Assembly (NCBI GenBank): GCA_017467565.1 | Contig: JAFUSV010000062.1 | Location: forward strand, 1 to 64,000 | Direction: 5' to 3' | DNA: 64,000 nt | Origin: Prevotella sp. | GTDB taxonomy: Bacteria > Bacteroidota > Bacteroidia > Bacteroidales > Bacteroidaceae | In this document: positions 43,139-55,080 of the stretch, piece by piece | Layout of the letters: each line of letters starts with the position of its first letter | Position numbering within the stretch: the stretch's first letter is position 1 | Made by a program: the position numbers and the translations under genes | Notes under the pieces: model-generated | What the model saw: the letters and a program-made list of their open reading frames with translations, nothing else | The model's database searches: none | Told to the model about the DNA's origin: nothing

Positions 43139-46129
43139 TCAGAAATCAACTTGTAGTCCTACGATAAACTGTCGGGTAGAAGGGAAATAGGTACGTGAGC
43201 CCTGTGCGCCTGGGGTCAGGCCGTTGACCTGATAGGTCGAGGGATCCACACCGCTGAACTTGGTCAGCGTCAGAATGTTCTTCATGGTCGTATATACCCT
43301 GAGACGATCCAGGAAACGCCAGTCCTTCGGGTGGAAGGTATAACCGAGAGTGACCATGTCAAGCTTCAGATAGTCGCCTCGCTCCAGGAAATAGTCGCAA
43401 ACTACAGGGTTGGCTGAAGAGCTGACCACGAAATTCTTGGCGTATGCCTTCTGGAGTCTGTTGCCAGTAAAGTTGCGCGTACCATAATAGAAGTCATGTA
43501 TGTTGAAGATGTCGTAACCGAAGGCACCACGGAAGAACAGGGCCAGGTCGAAGTCACGATAGCGGAAGTTATGGCTGGAAGACATGGTGAACTTCGGCAT
43601 GCCATTGCCCACCACGGTACGGTCTTCGTCACTGGCCTGTGAGGCACGGATGAGGTCGCCGTCCTTGTCATACACCAGCCACTCGCCGTCCTCGGTATGT
43701 CCGGCATAGCGCCACATATAGAAGTTACCCAGCGACTCGCCCTTCTGGATGCGCTGTAGGTTGTAGAAGGGGTAGGGATCCTCAGTTCCGCATACGTCGT
43801 AGTAGTCCTGGCCGACATATTCAGAGTTGCTGAAATCCACGAACTTGTTGCGCATCGTCGTTCCCACAAGACTGAAGTCGTAGGAGAACGTCTTGGTATT
43901 GACGACCTTGAAATTCAGGTCGAACTCAAAGCCGGTATTCTTCATCGTACCAACGTTCACGAAGGTCTCGTCAAACAGATAGGGAGGCACTGACACCTTG
44001 TAGTTGCCAAGCAGATCCTGCTGACGACGGCTGAAATAGTTGAGCGAACCGTAGAAGCGCCCTCCGAAGAGCGAGAAGTCAAGACCAACGTTCCAGTTCT
44101 TGCCTTTCTCCCACTTCAGGTCGGGGTTGACATTCTTTGACGGTCCCCATACCTGGAAGTATTTTCCGTTGTAGTAGTAATACCCGAAGCCAGTCATCGT
44201 GTTCAGTGACAGATAACTGCCGAAATCCTGGTTACCTGTGACACCGTAGTCAGCACGCAACTTCAGGTCGTCAACCCACTTGACATCCTCCATGAACTTC
44301 TCGGAAGAGATGCGCCAGCCAGCTGATACGGCAGGGAAGTTACCCCACTTGTTGTCGGCTCCGAATTTCGATGAGCCCTCATGACGCAGCGAGGCTGTGA
44401 AGAGATACTTTCCGTCATAATCGTAGCTGACACGTCCCAGGAAGGCAATGAGCTTGGAATCGTTCTTGTAGCTGCCCATCAGCACTTCTCCTTCCTCCTT
44501 GGCATATTCACCAGAACCCAGGTTGTCGGCACCCAGTCCGTCGTTGGGGAAGTCCTTGTTCCAGGCATTGAGACCGGAGTAGCGGGCATACTGGTAGGAG
44601 TAGCCTGCCATAGCCTTCACGTTGTGGAGTCCGAAAGTACCGGCATAATTGGTGAGCCACTCCAGCACGTGCTGGCTTTCCTTGCTGTAGGAACGGCTGG
44701 CTTCACCGTCACGGCCGTTGTTGATGGCAATGGTGCTGGTAGAGGGCCGGAACCACGTATTGTCGTTCGAATACTGGTGGTCTGCAAACATCAGCTGGGT
44801 GGAGAGGCGGTGGTTGCTTTTCCCTTCCTTTGCCAGCAGAGGCAACAGGTTCAATTTCACTGTTCCGTCCCAGTCCAGAAGACGGGTGTCGGCATGGTCG
44901 GTCTCCAACAACTGACGTTCTACGGGGTTCGAACCTACGACCTGTCCCATGAAATTATAGTATAGTGACGGGTTCTCGGGATCCATGAGCGGTGTCGTGG
45001 GATTGGCCTCGATGGCATCCTTGAAGACACTCCAGTCGGCATTGTTGCGGTCAATCACACGTGGAGCAATATTGGCAGTGAGGGTAAACAACCCGTTCTT
45101 GGTGGTATGCATCACAGAGGCGCGCGCACCATATTCTTCGCGTGAAGAGCGACGGTCAATACCATTGGCATCGCGGTAGTCAACACTGACGCGGTAGTTG
45201 TTCTTGTCGTTGCCACCACTGAGTGTCAGAGTATGCTGCATAGTAGCTCCAGTACGCGACACCTCGTCAAGCCAGTCGATGTTGCCACCCAGCTCAACAC
45301 CGGTGTCACCCCATCCTAACCTCACGTCACGGTACTCCTGCGCATTCATCATCTTCAGCTCCTTGTTGATGACATCCCAGGAGAGCATGCTGGAATAAGA
45401 GGTGTTAACACGACCGTCCTTGCTGCCTTTCTTCGTGGTTACTACGATGACACCGTTAGAACCTCGCGTACCATAGATAGCTGAGGCGGCACCATCCTTC
45501 AGGACGTCGAACGAGGCAATGTCATTGGGGTTGATATTGGTCAGATTGCCGCCAGGAACACCGTCGATGACAATCAGCGGACCCAGGCCTGCCGAGCGTG
45601 ACGAGACACCACGGATCTGGATGCTGGCCTGGTTGTTGGGGTCGCCACTTCCCGTGTTGGTGATCGACACACCAGCCACCTTGCCCTGAATCATCATCGA
45701 GGGATCCAGGGAACTGACCGTCAGGAAGTCTTTCTCTCCCACATGCGAGATGGCCGATGTCAGTTCTTTCTTGTCCATCGTTCCATAACCAATCACTACG
45801 ACTTCGTTGAGCGACTGGTTGTCTTCTTTCAGAATGATTGAGAGAGCGGTCTTTCCATCCACAGCTACCTCTTGCGTTGAATAGCCTATGTATGAAATGA
45901 CCAACTTGGAATGAGAGGGGACTGACAGCGAGAACTGACCATCAAGATTGGTGACAGTTCCGTTATTCTTCCCCTTCTGCATGACAGAAGCACCGATGAC
46001 GGCTTCACCCGCCTCGTCCTTCACAACTCCTTGCACCTGGATGTTCTGTGCAAGAGCACCTAACGACAACAGTAAGCCAAGCAGACCGAACATTAGGCGG
46101 TTTGAAATTAGTTTCTTCGTTTTTCGCAT
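43139..46129 (-). CDS. susC: SusC/RagA-like TonB-dependent outer-membrane transporter (dextran locus)
   Basis: This 996-residue protein has a signal peptide ending at ALAQ. It has an N-terminal carboxypeptidase-D-like extension (VQGVVKDEAGEAVIGASVMQKG, about 32-55), a plug with LNEVVVIGYGTMDKKELTSAI, VIDGVPGG and SIYGTRGSNGVIVVTTKKG-type segments, and a long beta-barrel ending in F. It imports oligosaccharides with TonB energy together with SusD. It is the first gene of the dextran locus and is divergent from the susR-like gene, its probable activator. Confidence 0.96.
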   Translation of the reverse strand: MRKTKKLISNRLMFGLLGLLLSLGALAQNIQVQGVVKDEAGEAVIGASVMQKGKNNGTVTNLDGQFSLSVPSHSKLVISYIGYSTQEVAVDGKTALSIILKEDNQSLNEVVVIGYGTMDKKELTSAISHVGEKDFLTVSSLDPSMMIQGKVAGVSITNTGSGDPNNQASIQIRGVSSRSAGLGPLIVIDGVPGGNLTNINPNDIASFDVLKDGAASAIYGTRGSNGVIVVTTKKGSKDGRVNTSYSSMLSWDVINKELKMMNAQEYRDVRLGWGDTGVELGGNIDWLDEVSRTGATMQHTLTLSGGNDKNNYRVSVDYRDANGIDRRSSREEYGARASVMHTTKNGLFTLTANIAPRVIDRNNADWSVFKDAIEANPTTPLMDPENPSLYYNFMGQVVGSNPVERQLLETDHADTRLLDWDGTVKLNLLPLLAKEGKSNHRLSTQLMFADHQYSNDNTWFRPSTSTIAINNGRDGEASRSYSKESQHVLEWLTNYAGTFGLHNVKAMAGYSYQYARYSGLNAWNKDFPNDGLGADNLGSGEYAKEEGEVLMGSYKNDSKLIAFLGRVSYDYDGKYLFTASLRHEGSSKFGADNKWGNFPAVSAGWRISSEKFMEDVKWVDDLKLRADYGVTGNQDFGSYLSLNTMTGFGYYYYNGKYFQVWGPSKNVNPDLKWEKGKNWNVGLDFSLFGGRFYGSLNYFSRRQQDLLGNYKVSVPPYLFDETFVNVGTMKNTGFEFDLNFKVVNTKTFSYDFSLVGTTMRNKFVDFSNSEYVGQDYYDVCGTEDPYPFYNLQRIQKGESLGNFYMWRYAGHTEDGEWLVYDKDGDLIRASQASDEDRTVVGNGMPKFTMSSSHNFRYRDFDLALFFRGAFGYDIFNIHDFYYGTRNFTGNRLQKAYAKNFVVSSSANPVVCDYFLERGDYLKLDMVTLGYTFHPKDWRFLDRLRVYTTMKNILTLTKFSGVDPSTYQVNGLTPGAQGSRTYFPSTRQFIVGLQVDF

Positions 46130-46163
46130 GATGGTTTTAATTGTTAATGATTAAAATCTGCTG

Positions 46164-46324
46164 CAAAGATATGAAATTATTATATACCTAATACATTATA
46201 GTAAACATATAGTAAATTGCACATCCGTTGGTTGACTCCAACCTCGCTGTAAATCAGAAAGATATAATAATCCTTAAAAAATGAATAGTAAATGATATGG
46301 ATTAGATGATTTTATTTATTTTTG
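46164..46324. promoter_or_regulatory. Divergent control region between susC and the susR-like gene
   Basis: TATCTTTG at 46171-46164 (minus) and TATTTTTG at 46317-46324 (plus) are -7 boxes for the two divergent genes. Between them ATAGTAAA occurs three times in direct orientation (46198, 46209, 46285), the first two exactly 11 bp apart. There is also a GTTGG/CCAAC inverted repeat near 46227-46243. These are candidate SusR-type binding sites. No experiment is implied. Confidence 0.5.
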
Positions 46325-46342
46325 CACCCAAAACCAAATAAC

Positions 46343-48013
46343 ATGACCAGAATTATACTACTGTTTTCCTTTTTTGCGTTGTCAACTTCCATGTTTGCTG
46401 ACGACCAAATGCTGTTGGACGAGTTGGATGCCACTATCAGCAAGCGAGAGCAATTCATCCTGTCGAAAGAAAAAAAGATTGACTTCATAAAGAAAAAACT
46501 GCACGCCCAGACAGACAGCATAGCCATGCTGAAAACCCTGAATGAGCTGTACCATGAATATTACGTATTCAAGTTCGACTCTGCCTTGACCGTTGCCCAC
46601 CAGGGGCTGTCGCTGGCAGAGAGGCAGAAGGACCACGACTATATAGACTTGTTCCGAATAAATCTGGCAGAAATCCTGGCCATTGGCGGACTCTACACCG
46701 AAGCCGTCAATACTTTGGAACTGATCAACACTGAGGATATCAATCCCAAGTATCTCTTCAAATACTATTTCACCTTCTTCTCTACCTATAGTTATTGGAG
46801 CGACTATTGCCATGACCAGACCTTCTCGCCCAATTACCGGAAGAAAGGCAATGACTACCTGCAACTGGCCATGCAACATGCTGATTCCAGTGACCCGTAC
46901 TATCAGTACTATCAAGGCGAGCAGAACGTATATGTAAATCCCGACCCAAAGGCAGCCAGAGAATACTATCATCATATCCTGAGTACCGTTCCGGAAGAGT
47001 CGCGAGTCTATGCCATGGCAGCCTTTGCACTGGCAGGCAATTACAAGGAAGGGGGCGATTTGGAGAAATATGAGGAGTTTCTTATCAAGGCATCGCTAAG
47101 CGACTTGAAATGCTGCACCATGGAGAATGTGGCATTGCAGACACTGGCACTGCTCCTGTTCCAGAAGGACGACGACCACATAGAACGGGCCGAACGCTAT
47201 ATCTATACCTCGATGGAGGATGCCAAGTACTACAATAACCGTCTGCGCATTCTGGAAATATCGCGCATCATGCCGCAAATCATGTCCTCCTACCAGGCGG
47301 TGGTCAAGAAACAGAACAAGTTCCTCCGTTATGCCATCTTCTTCATCTCGCTTCTCGTCATAGGCCTGCTCTGCACGTCATTCTACATACAGCGTCAGAA
47401 CAGGAAACTGGCTGCCCGAAGAAAAGACCTGGCAGAAAACAACGAACAGCTGATTGCCCTGAACCAACAGCTGGCAGACAGCAACCAGCATCAGGCCGAG
47501 CTGAACAGGCAACTGGAGGAACTGAACACAAAACTGGTCGATACCAACAAACGGCGTGAAGGACTGGCATCCATCTATATTGATCTCTGTGCCAAATATA
47601 TCGATAAGCTGGGGAAATACCAGACACTGGTGAAGCGAAAGATCAAGGCCAACCAGACACAGGAGCTACTACAGACCATTTCTTCTGCCCGTATCTCCGA
47701 AGAGGATGCAGCCACATTCCTGAATCGTTTCGACAAGGCATTCCTTGAACTCTATCCCACATTCACTGAGGAATTCAACGCCCTGCTCACAGAAGATGCC
47801 CGCATACAACCCAAATCACCTGTCGCACTGACCACAGAGCTACGCACGTTCGCCCTGATACGACTAGGCGTTAAGAGCACTGCCGACATCGCAGGCCTGT
47901 TGTTCCTTTCTATTCAGACCATCTACAACTGCCGCTCAGTTATCAAGAACAAGGCCATCAACAAAGAGACCTTCGACGAAGACGTACTTAAACTCTGCAC
48001 GGTCATACAATAA
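46343..48013 (+). CDS. susR: SusR-like membrane regulator (TPR sensor, membrane helix, HTH)
   Basis: The protein has 556 residues from the ATG at 46343. A signal sequence ends near MFADD. The N-terminal part, MLLDELDATISKREQFILS ... LYHEYYVFKFDSALTVAHQGL, resembles SusR of Bacteroides thetaiotaomicron, with TPR helices to about 320. A membrane helix (YAIFFISLLVIGLLCTSFYI, near 333) is followed by a coiled coil and a C-terminal LuxR-like helix-turn-helix (FALIRLGVKSTADIAGLLFL). Such proteins sense a released sugar in the periplasm and activate the adjacent susCD genes. Its divergent position next to susC fits this. Confidence 0.85.
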   Translation: MTRIILLFSFFALSTSMFADDQMLLDELDATISKREQFILSKEKKIDFIKKKLHAQTDSIAMLKTLNELYHEYYVFKFDSALTVAHQGLSLAERQKDHDYIDLFRINLAEILAIGGLYTEAVNTLELINTEDINPKYLFKYYFTFFSTYSYWSDYCHDQTFSPNYRKKGNDYLQLAMQHADSSDPYYQYYQGEQNVYVNPDPKAAREYYHHILSTVPEESRVYAMAAFALAGNYKEGGDLEKYEEFLIKASLSDLKCCTMENVALQTLALLLFQKDDDHIERAERYIYTSMEDAKYYNNRLRILEISRIMPQIMSSYQAVVKKQNKFLRYAIFFISLLVIGLLCTSFYIQRQNRKLAARRKDLAENNEQLIALNQQLADSNQHQAELNRQLEELNTKLVDTNKRREGLASIYIDLCAKYIDKLGKYQTLVKRKIKANQTQELLQTISSARISEEDAATFLNRFDKAFLELYPTFTEEFNALLTEDARIQPKSPVALTTELRTFALIRLGVKSTADIAGLLFLSIQTIYNCRSVIKNKAINKETFDEDVLKLCTVIQ

Positions 48014-48179
48014 TAATGAATTTTAAAGGTTAAGGGTGACAGGGTGACATGTCTTCGATATACAGGCCATTTGCAACCATTTTCATGGGTGACATGGATG
48101 ACAGAAGCATGACAGTATGGCAGTGTTGATCAGTTGGAGGACGTGAGTTTTTCAGAGCCAGTAAGCCGTATGGCGGTGA

Positions 48180-48268
48180 ATTCTCGAGAGAATTGAGGAG
48201 TAAGAAAGTCATTTGGTATGGGCAAAGCGGCACTTTACGGCTCCATTCTCTCGAGAATTCAGGAGTAA
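48180..48268. repeat. Palindromic ATTCTCGAGAGAAT-type repeats
   Basis: ATTCTCGAGAGAATTGAGGAGTAA (from about 48181) and ATTCTCTCGAGAATTCAGGAGTAA (from about 48244) are each nearly palindromic and both end in AGGAGTAA. They lie in the gap 48014-48385, which is otherwise low in features apart from GGTGACA repetition near 48037-48095. Confidence 0.6.
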
Positions 48269-48385
48269 ACGGGCACTGTTTTTGCAGGAATCATAGTGAT
48301 AGCCGTAAGAAACGGCATTAGAATCAGCAAACTAACCTGTATAAAAAACAACAAACCCTTGATAGACGAGAAAACGAAGGTGCTG

Positions 48386-48860
48386 ATGAGGTATTCCCAC
48401 TGTCAGCAGCAGAAAGAAAAGTATGTAACGCTGAAAGAGGTGGACAGTAACGGACAGTCGCTGAAGGTGCTCCTAGCCTACGAGCTGACAGGCGGAGGGC
48501 TGCCCCAAGACGAGGCACAGACAGCCTTCTTGAAACATCTCATTCAGCGCACGGACGTGAAGGAGCGCAAGCTCTACTCCACCTCCTTCGAGCAACGGCT
48601 TCGCCATAGGCGAGCTGACCACGGCCATGATGGGCCTGTCGGAAGTCATCAACGACCACCTGCGTCGTGGCGACAAAGTGCGACTCGACACCTGGGGGCT
48701 AATGAAGCTCGAGATTGAAAGCGACAAAGTGGACTCACCCGAAGAGTTCAATGCCCGCAAACACATCCGGGGCGTGCGCCTCCACTTCCTCCCAGAGAGC
48801 AGTGACGGCCGTCCCGACCTCTACAAGGACATCCACTTTGAACGCGAGCGACGGAAATAA
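48386..48860 (+). pseudogene. HU-like DNA-binding protein with a frameshift
   Basis: The second part of the gene, read in the frame of the ATG at 48627, contains GELTTAMMGLSEVINDHL, RRGDKVRLDTWG, EEFNARKHIRGVRLHF and LYKDIHFE. This is the shape of Bacteroidetes HU-like (HU-HIG type) proteins. The upstream frame from an ATG at 48386 (MRYSHCQQQKEKYVTLKEV) runs through KLYSTSFE. Removing the C at 48593 joins it directly to NGFAIGELTTAMM, so a one-base insertion has split the gene. It may be a real pseudogene, a sequencing error or, less likely, programmed frameshifting. A GTG at 48296 is a possible earlier start. Confidence 0.6.
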
Positions 48861-48861
48861 A

Positions 48862-48905
48862 AAGAAGACGGCCCTCCCTGCGCATGGCAGAGGGGGCCGC
48901 TTCTT
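48862..48905. terminator. Bidirectional terminator-like hairpin
   Basis: AAGAAG ... GGCCCTCC ... AGGGGGCC ... CTTCTT forms a strong stem with a few mismatches between the convergent HU-like and GH13 genes. Confidence 0.75.
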
Positions 48906-48919
48906 ATTGTATCAAGGGT

Positions 48920-50842
48920 TTACCAGGCGAGCACCAGTGCCTGACGCGGTTTCAGCTCCAGATTCCTGGTCAGGTCATAGAAGCGGCCGGTAGGCACGTC
49001 CTTGGCTCTGCGGGCCTTTCCGATAATCTCGCTGTAGCGCTTCACCTCGAGCGTAGCTGGTTTCGTGGTGCCGTTGAGGATGGTCATCGACGTGCGACCG
49101 CCAAACTTACGGGCTACGACATAGATGCCGTTGTGGGGAATGAACTGAATCATCTTACCGCTGGTGATGAGCGGATTGTTCTGACGCCAGTGGAGCAGAC
49201 GACTCAGCCAACGGAACATATTATTCTCCGTCTGCGTGCGTCCCTCCCTCGTGAAGGCATTGTGCGTATCGCCAGGGAAGCCGCCGGGGAAGTCCTTACG
49301 TACATGACCGTCGGTCTCCGCCTTCGTGCCGTTCATCATAATCTCCGTACCGTAGTAGAGCTGAGGTATGCGGTTCACGGTGAGCAGCAGCGCCAGTCCC
49401 TGCTTCAGAGCCAGCGAGTCCTGCGTGTCGCCCAGGAAGCGGTCTGTGTCGTGGTTGTCGAGGAAGGCCATCACCGACGAGGGGTTGGGATAAAGGTAGT
49501 CATAGACAAACGAGTTGTACAGACGGTTGTAGCCACGCCACCAGCCGTCGGTCTCCTCATGCTTGGCCGAGTCGAGCGACTCCTGGAAGGAGAAGTCCAT
49601 GACGGTCTTCAGATAGGAGTTCATCTCTGAGAGCTTCGAGTCCTTCTGCCACGTTGCGGTATAGGCAGGCACGGTAACCCACGTTTCGCCCACGGTGTTG
49701 AAGTTAGGATACTCCACGTCCAGTTCCTTCATCCACTGGGCCATCGGCTCACGGAAAGCATAGGGATAGGTATCCATGCGGATGCCGTCGATGCCGGCGG
49801 TCTCTATCCACCAGATACTGTTCTGAATGAGGTAGCGCATCAGGTGGGGGTTGTTCTGGTTCAGGTCGGGCATGGTAGAAACGAACCAGGCATCCTGCGT
49901 CTCACGGCGGTCAACCTCCGAAGCATAGGGGTCGAGGACAGGCGTCAGCTTGTACGAGGTCTGCAGGAAATCGGTACCACGCGGATCGCTCTTGCCACCC
50001 GACTGCTCCAGCCACTCAGAGAGGTTGAACCAGTCCTTCGACGGCATGTCGGCCACCCAGGGATGCTCGAAGCCACAGTGATTGAAGATCATGTCCATCA
50101 CCACCTTCAGTCCCTTGTGGTGACACTCGTCTATCAGCTGGCGATAGTCATCGTTGGTGCCGAAGCGGGGATCCACACGGTAGTAGTCGGTACAGGCATA
50201 GCCGTGATAGGTGCTCCAGGTCTCCATCATGTCGGGCGAGTCGTTCTCGAGGATAGGTGTGAACCACAATGCCGTGACGCCCAACTCGCAGAAGTAGTCG
50301 AGATGTTCGCGGATGCCCGCAATATTACCACCATGTCTCAGCGAAGGTTTAGACCTGTCAACAGTATACGGATGCTTCACGTCTCCCCTCCCTTTGGCGG
50401 GGTCGGTGGAGAGGCTCATTCCCTGAGCAAACCTGTCGGGCATCAGCAGGTAGAGCACGTCGCTGATGTCGAAACCACGACGGTCCTTTCCTGGCATCTC
50501 ACGGGCTTTCAACAGGTAGTCCACCTTCAGCGGCTTACCCTTCTCGCCCTGGAACTGCAACGTCATCGTGCCAGGCTGGGCACCACTCAAGTTCATATAG
50601 ATCAACAGGTAGTTGGGCGAATCGAGACGCACCAGACTGTCAATCTTCACTCCAGGATAGTCAGTCGTGACATCCTTGATGTCGCGGATACCCTGTCCAT
50701 AGACCATCAGCTGCACCGAAGGATTCTTCATACCTACATACCAGTCCGTGGGGTCAATGCGGTCGACGGTCACTTTCGGCTTTGCTGCGTTCATTGTCAT
50801 CATTTGCCCTAAAAGGAGCATCAAGAATAGTATTCGTTTCAT
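48920..50842 (-). CDS. GH13 neopullulanase/cyclomaltodextrinase-type enzyme (SusA-like)
   Basis: This 640-residue protein has a signal peptide (MKRILFLMLLLGQMMTMNA). It has an N-terminal cyclomaltodextrinase-type beta domain (about 22-120) and a barrel with VLYLLMPDRFAQG, GVTALWFTPILEND, DMIFNHCG, GIRMDTYPYA (nucleophile Asp), TVGETWV (acid/base Glu) and FLDNHDTDRF (third acid). A C-terminal beta domain follows. It should cut maltodextrins in the periplasm. Residues about 143-153 (STDPAKGRGD) are encoded by a sequence that resembles the GC-rich palindromic repeat. It is the last gene of the starch operon, 1 bp after the pullulanase stop. Confidence 0.92.
   Translation of the reverse strand: MKRILFLMLLLGQMMTMNAAKPKVTVDRIDPTDWYVGMKNPSVQLMVYGQGIRDIKDVTTDYPGVKIDSLVRLDSPNYLLIYMNLSGAQPGTMTLQFQGEKGKPLKVDYLLKAREMPGKDRRGFDISDVLYLLMPDRFAQGMSLSTDPAKGRGDVKHPYTVDRSKPSLRHGGNIAGIREHLDYFCELGVTALWFTPILENDSPDMMETWSTYHGYACTDYYRVDPRFGTNDDYRQLIDECHHKGLKVVMDMIFNHCGFEHPWVADMPSKDWFNLSEWLEQSGGKSDPRGTDFLQTSYKLTPVLDPYASEVDRRETQDAWFVSTMPDLNQNNPHLMRYLIQNSIWWIETAGIDGIRMDTYPYAFREPMAQWMKELDVEYPNFNTVGETWVTVPAYTATWQKDSKLSEMNSYLKTVMDFSFQESLDSAKHEETDGWWRGYNRLYNSFVYDYLYPNPSSVMAFLDNHDTDRFLGDTQDSLALKQGLALLLTVNRIPQLYYGTEIMMNGTKAETDGHVRKDFPGGFPGDTHNAFTREGRTQTENNMFRWLSRLLHWRQNNPLITSGKMIQFIPHNGIYVVARKFGGRTSMTILNGTTKPATLEVKRYSEIIGKARRAKDVPTGRFYDLTRNLELKPRQALVLAW
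50382..50412. repeat. Possible diverged GC-rich repeat inside the GH13 gene
   Basis: TCTCCCCTCCCTTTGGCGGG followed by GTCGGTGGAGAGG resembles one arm of the palindromic repeat found elsewhere. It is a single, diverged arm, so confidence is low. Confidence 0.35.
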
Positions 50843-50843
50843 A

Positions 50844-52727
50844 TTAGTTGTGTATGATTAGTGCTGACTGTGGGGCCACCTGTACTTGGTTGCCGTTGAC
50901 CTCGCCAAGACCGGTGGCATCAATCTTGCCGTCGCAGCAGACAACAGTATATGTACCTTCGGGGATGTCGACCGTCTGGGCCGTACGGTTGGCATTGAGG
51001 ATGACGATGATGTCCTGCCACTCGTCGCCACCGGCATGGTTCTTCAGGCGGAAGGCCACGAGGCAATCGCCACCAGGCAGGAACTCCAGGTGCTGACGTA
51101 CCAGGTCGGCCTTGCCCAGACGGAAGGCAGGATGAGCCTTGCGCAAGGCGATGAGGTTCTTGTAGTAGTCGAACACCTGCGGATAGGTCTGCTTGTGTGT
51201 CCAGTCGAGCTGGTTGATGCTGTCTGGCGACTCAAACGAGTTGTGCACACCTTTCTTGTCGCGAAGCAGTTCCTCACCGCTGAGCATGAAGGGCACACCC
51301 TGAGAAGTGAACACTGCCGTCTGTGCCAGCAGGTCGAGGCGGATGAGCTCATCCTCCTTCAAACCGGGGATACTGGACTTCAGACGGTCCACCAGACACA
51401 TGTCGTCGTGGCATGAGACGTAAGCCATCATCTGCGTGGGCTCCAGGGCGTAAGGCTTCTGCGAGTAGTTCACCTTGGTGTAGTCCACCTGCGGGTGCTC
51501 TATCATACCGGCGATACCTGCCTTCAGGCTCTCCTCCAGTCCTGCGAGACCAGCAAGGAAGGCACCCTTGGTGTCGTCGCTGAACGGGCCGCGCAGGGCA
51601 TCGCGGATATCATCAGAGAAGGCTGCGATGCCAGGCATCTGAGGCACATTGGCCTTCAGACCCAGTGAGTCGCCGGGCAGACCGCAGGAGCCTGCGCTCC
51701 AGCCCTCGCCATAGATGAAGATCTGCGGGTCTATCTCGTCGAGAGCACGACGTATCTCGTTCATGGTGGTGATGTCATGACAGCCCATCAGGTCGAAGCG
51801 GAAACCGTCGATATGATACTCGTTGACCCAGTACTTCACGCTCTCTATCATGAACTGGCGCATCATAGGCTTTTCGGAAGCCGTCTCGTTGCCACAGCCC
51901 GAACCGTTGCTGTAGTTGCCGTCGGCGGTCTTGCGGTAGTAGTAGTCGGGATAGGTGCGCTGGAAGTTGGAGTTGTCTATATTATAAGTATGGTTATAGA
52001 CCACGTCGAGAATGACGGCGATGCCAGCCTGGTGCATGGCCTGCACCATCTGCTTGAACTCCTTGATACGGCAGGTGGCATCGTAGGGGTCGGTAGAGTA
52101 GCCACCCTCGGGCACGTTGTAGTTCACGGGATCGTAGCCCCAGTTATACTGTGGCTCGTTTAGGCGCGTCTCGTCTACTGATCCATAGTCGTAGCTGGGC
52201 AGGATGTGTATGGCCGTCACACCCAGTTCCTTGAGGTAGTCGGCAGCCCACGGCTCGGTCAGCGCCAGGAACTTACCCTTATGCTGAGCCTCGGGCCGGT
52301 TGATGGAGAAGTCGCGATGGTGCATCTCGTAGACCACGATGTCCTGCCAGGGACGCCACACGTGCCGGTCGCTCTCCCACCCTGCCGGGTTGGTATCATT
52401 CATATCGACAACGACAGCTTTCTGCCCATTGACGGTGACAGCCTTGGCAAAGACGCCAGGCGAAGTCACCCCGTTGACCACAAACTCGTAGGTCTTGCCC
52501 TTCTGGTCGCCCTTGGCTGTAGCCGTCCAGATGGAATCGGCAGTCAGGGTTATCGGCAGCGTATCGTTGTCGAGCACCACACGGCATTCGGCATCGGCCG
52601 GTGCAAATAGTTTGAATACTGTCTCGCTGGGCGAGTAAGTCATCTCATCGAAATGGAACGCAGCGTCCTTGGCTGGTTCACAGGCTATCAACAGAGCCAT
52701 GGCTCCTCCGAATAACAGTCGTTTCAT
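50844..52727 (-). CDS. pulA: Type I pullulanase (GH13_14), lipoprotein
   Basis: This 627-residue protein has a lipobox (ALLIACEPA). An N-terminal CBM48-like domain (about 25-115) precedes a barrel with the pullulanase hallmark YNWGYDPVNYNVPEG, then DVVYNHTYN, GFRFDLMGC (nucleophile), IYGEGWSAG (acid/base) and YVSCHDDMCL. It cleaves alpha-1,6 branches of pullulan or starch fragments, probably at the outer membrane. It lies 2 bp after the GH97 stop and 1 bp before the GH13 start, so it is clearly in the same operon. Confidence 0.94.
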   Translation of the reverse strand: MKRLLFGGAMALLIACEPAKDAAFHFDEMTYSPSETVFKLFAPADAECRVVLDNDTLPITLTADSIWTATAKGDQKGKTYEFVVNGVTSPGVFAKAVTVNGQKAVVVDMNDTNPAGWESDRHVWRPWQDIVVYEMHHRDFSINRPEAQHKGKFLALTEPWAADYLKELGVTAIHILPSYDYGSVDETRLNEPQYNWGYDPVNYNVPEGGYSTDPYDATCRIKEFKQMVQAMHQAGIAVILDVVYNHTYNIDNSNFQRTYPDYYYRKTADGNYSNGSGCGNETASEKPMMRQFMIESVKYWVNEYHIDGFRFDLMGCHDITTMNEIRRALDEIDPQIFIYGEGWSAGSCGLPGDSLGLKANVPQMPGIAAFSDDIRDALRGPFSDDTKGAFLAGLAGLEESLKAGIAGMIEHPQVDYTKVNYSQKPYALEPTQMMAYVSCHDDMCLVDRLKSSIPGLKEDELIRLDLLAQTAVFTSQGVPFMLSGEELLRDKKGVHNSFESPDSINQLDWTHKQTYPQVFDYYKNLIALRKAHPAFRLGKADLVRQHLEFLPGGDCLVAFRLKNHAGGDEWQDIIVILNANRTAQTVDIPEGTYTVVCCDGKIDATGLGEVNGNQVQVAPQSALIIHN

Positions 52728-52729
52728 GA

Positions 52730-55058
<2,329 letters not shown>

Positions 55059-55080
55059 CAAATAAAAAGTTGTCGTATGC

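Noticed and set aside
41458..43167. A 569-codon plus-strand open frame
   Set aside because: It lies wholly antisense to susD, which has clear family motifs. The opposite frame is a shadow.
50382..50412. Definite palindromic-repeat insertion in the GH13 gene
   Set aside because: Only one diverged arm is present and the encoded loop could be native, so it is kept only as a weak feature.
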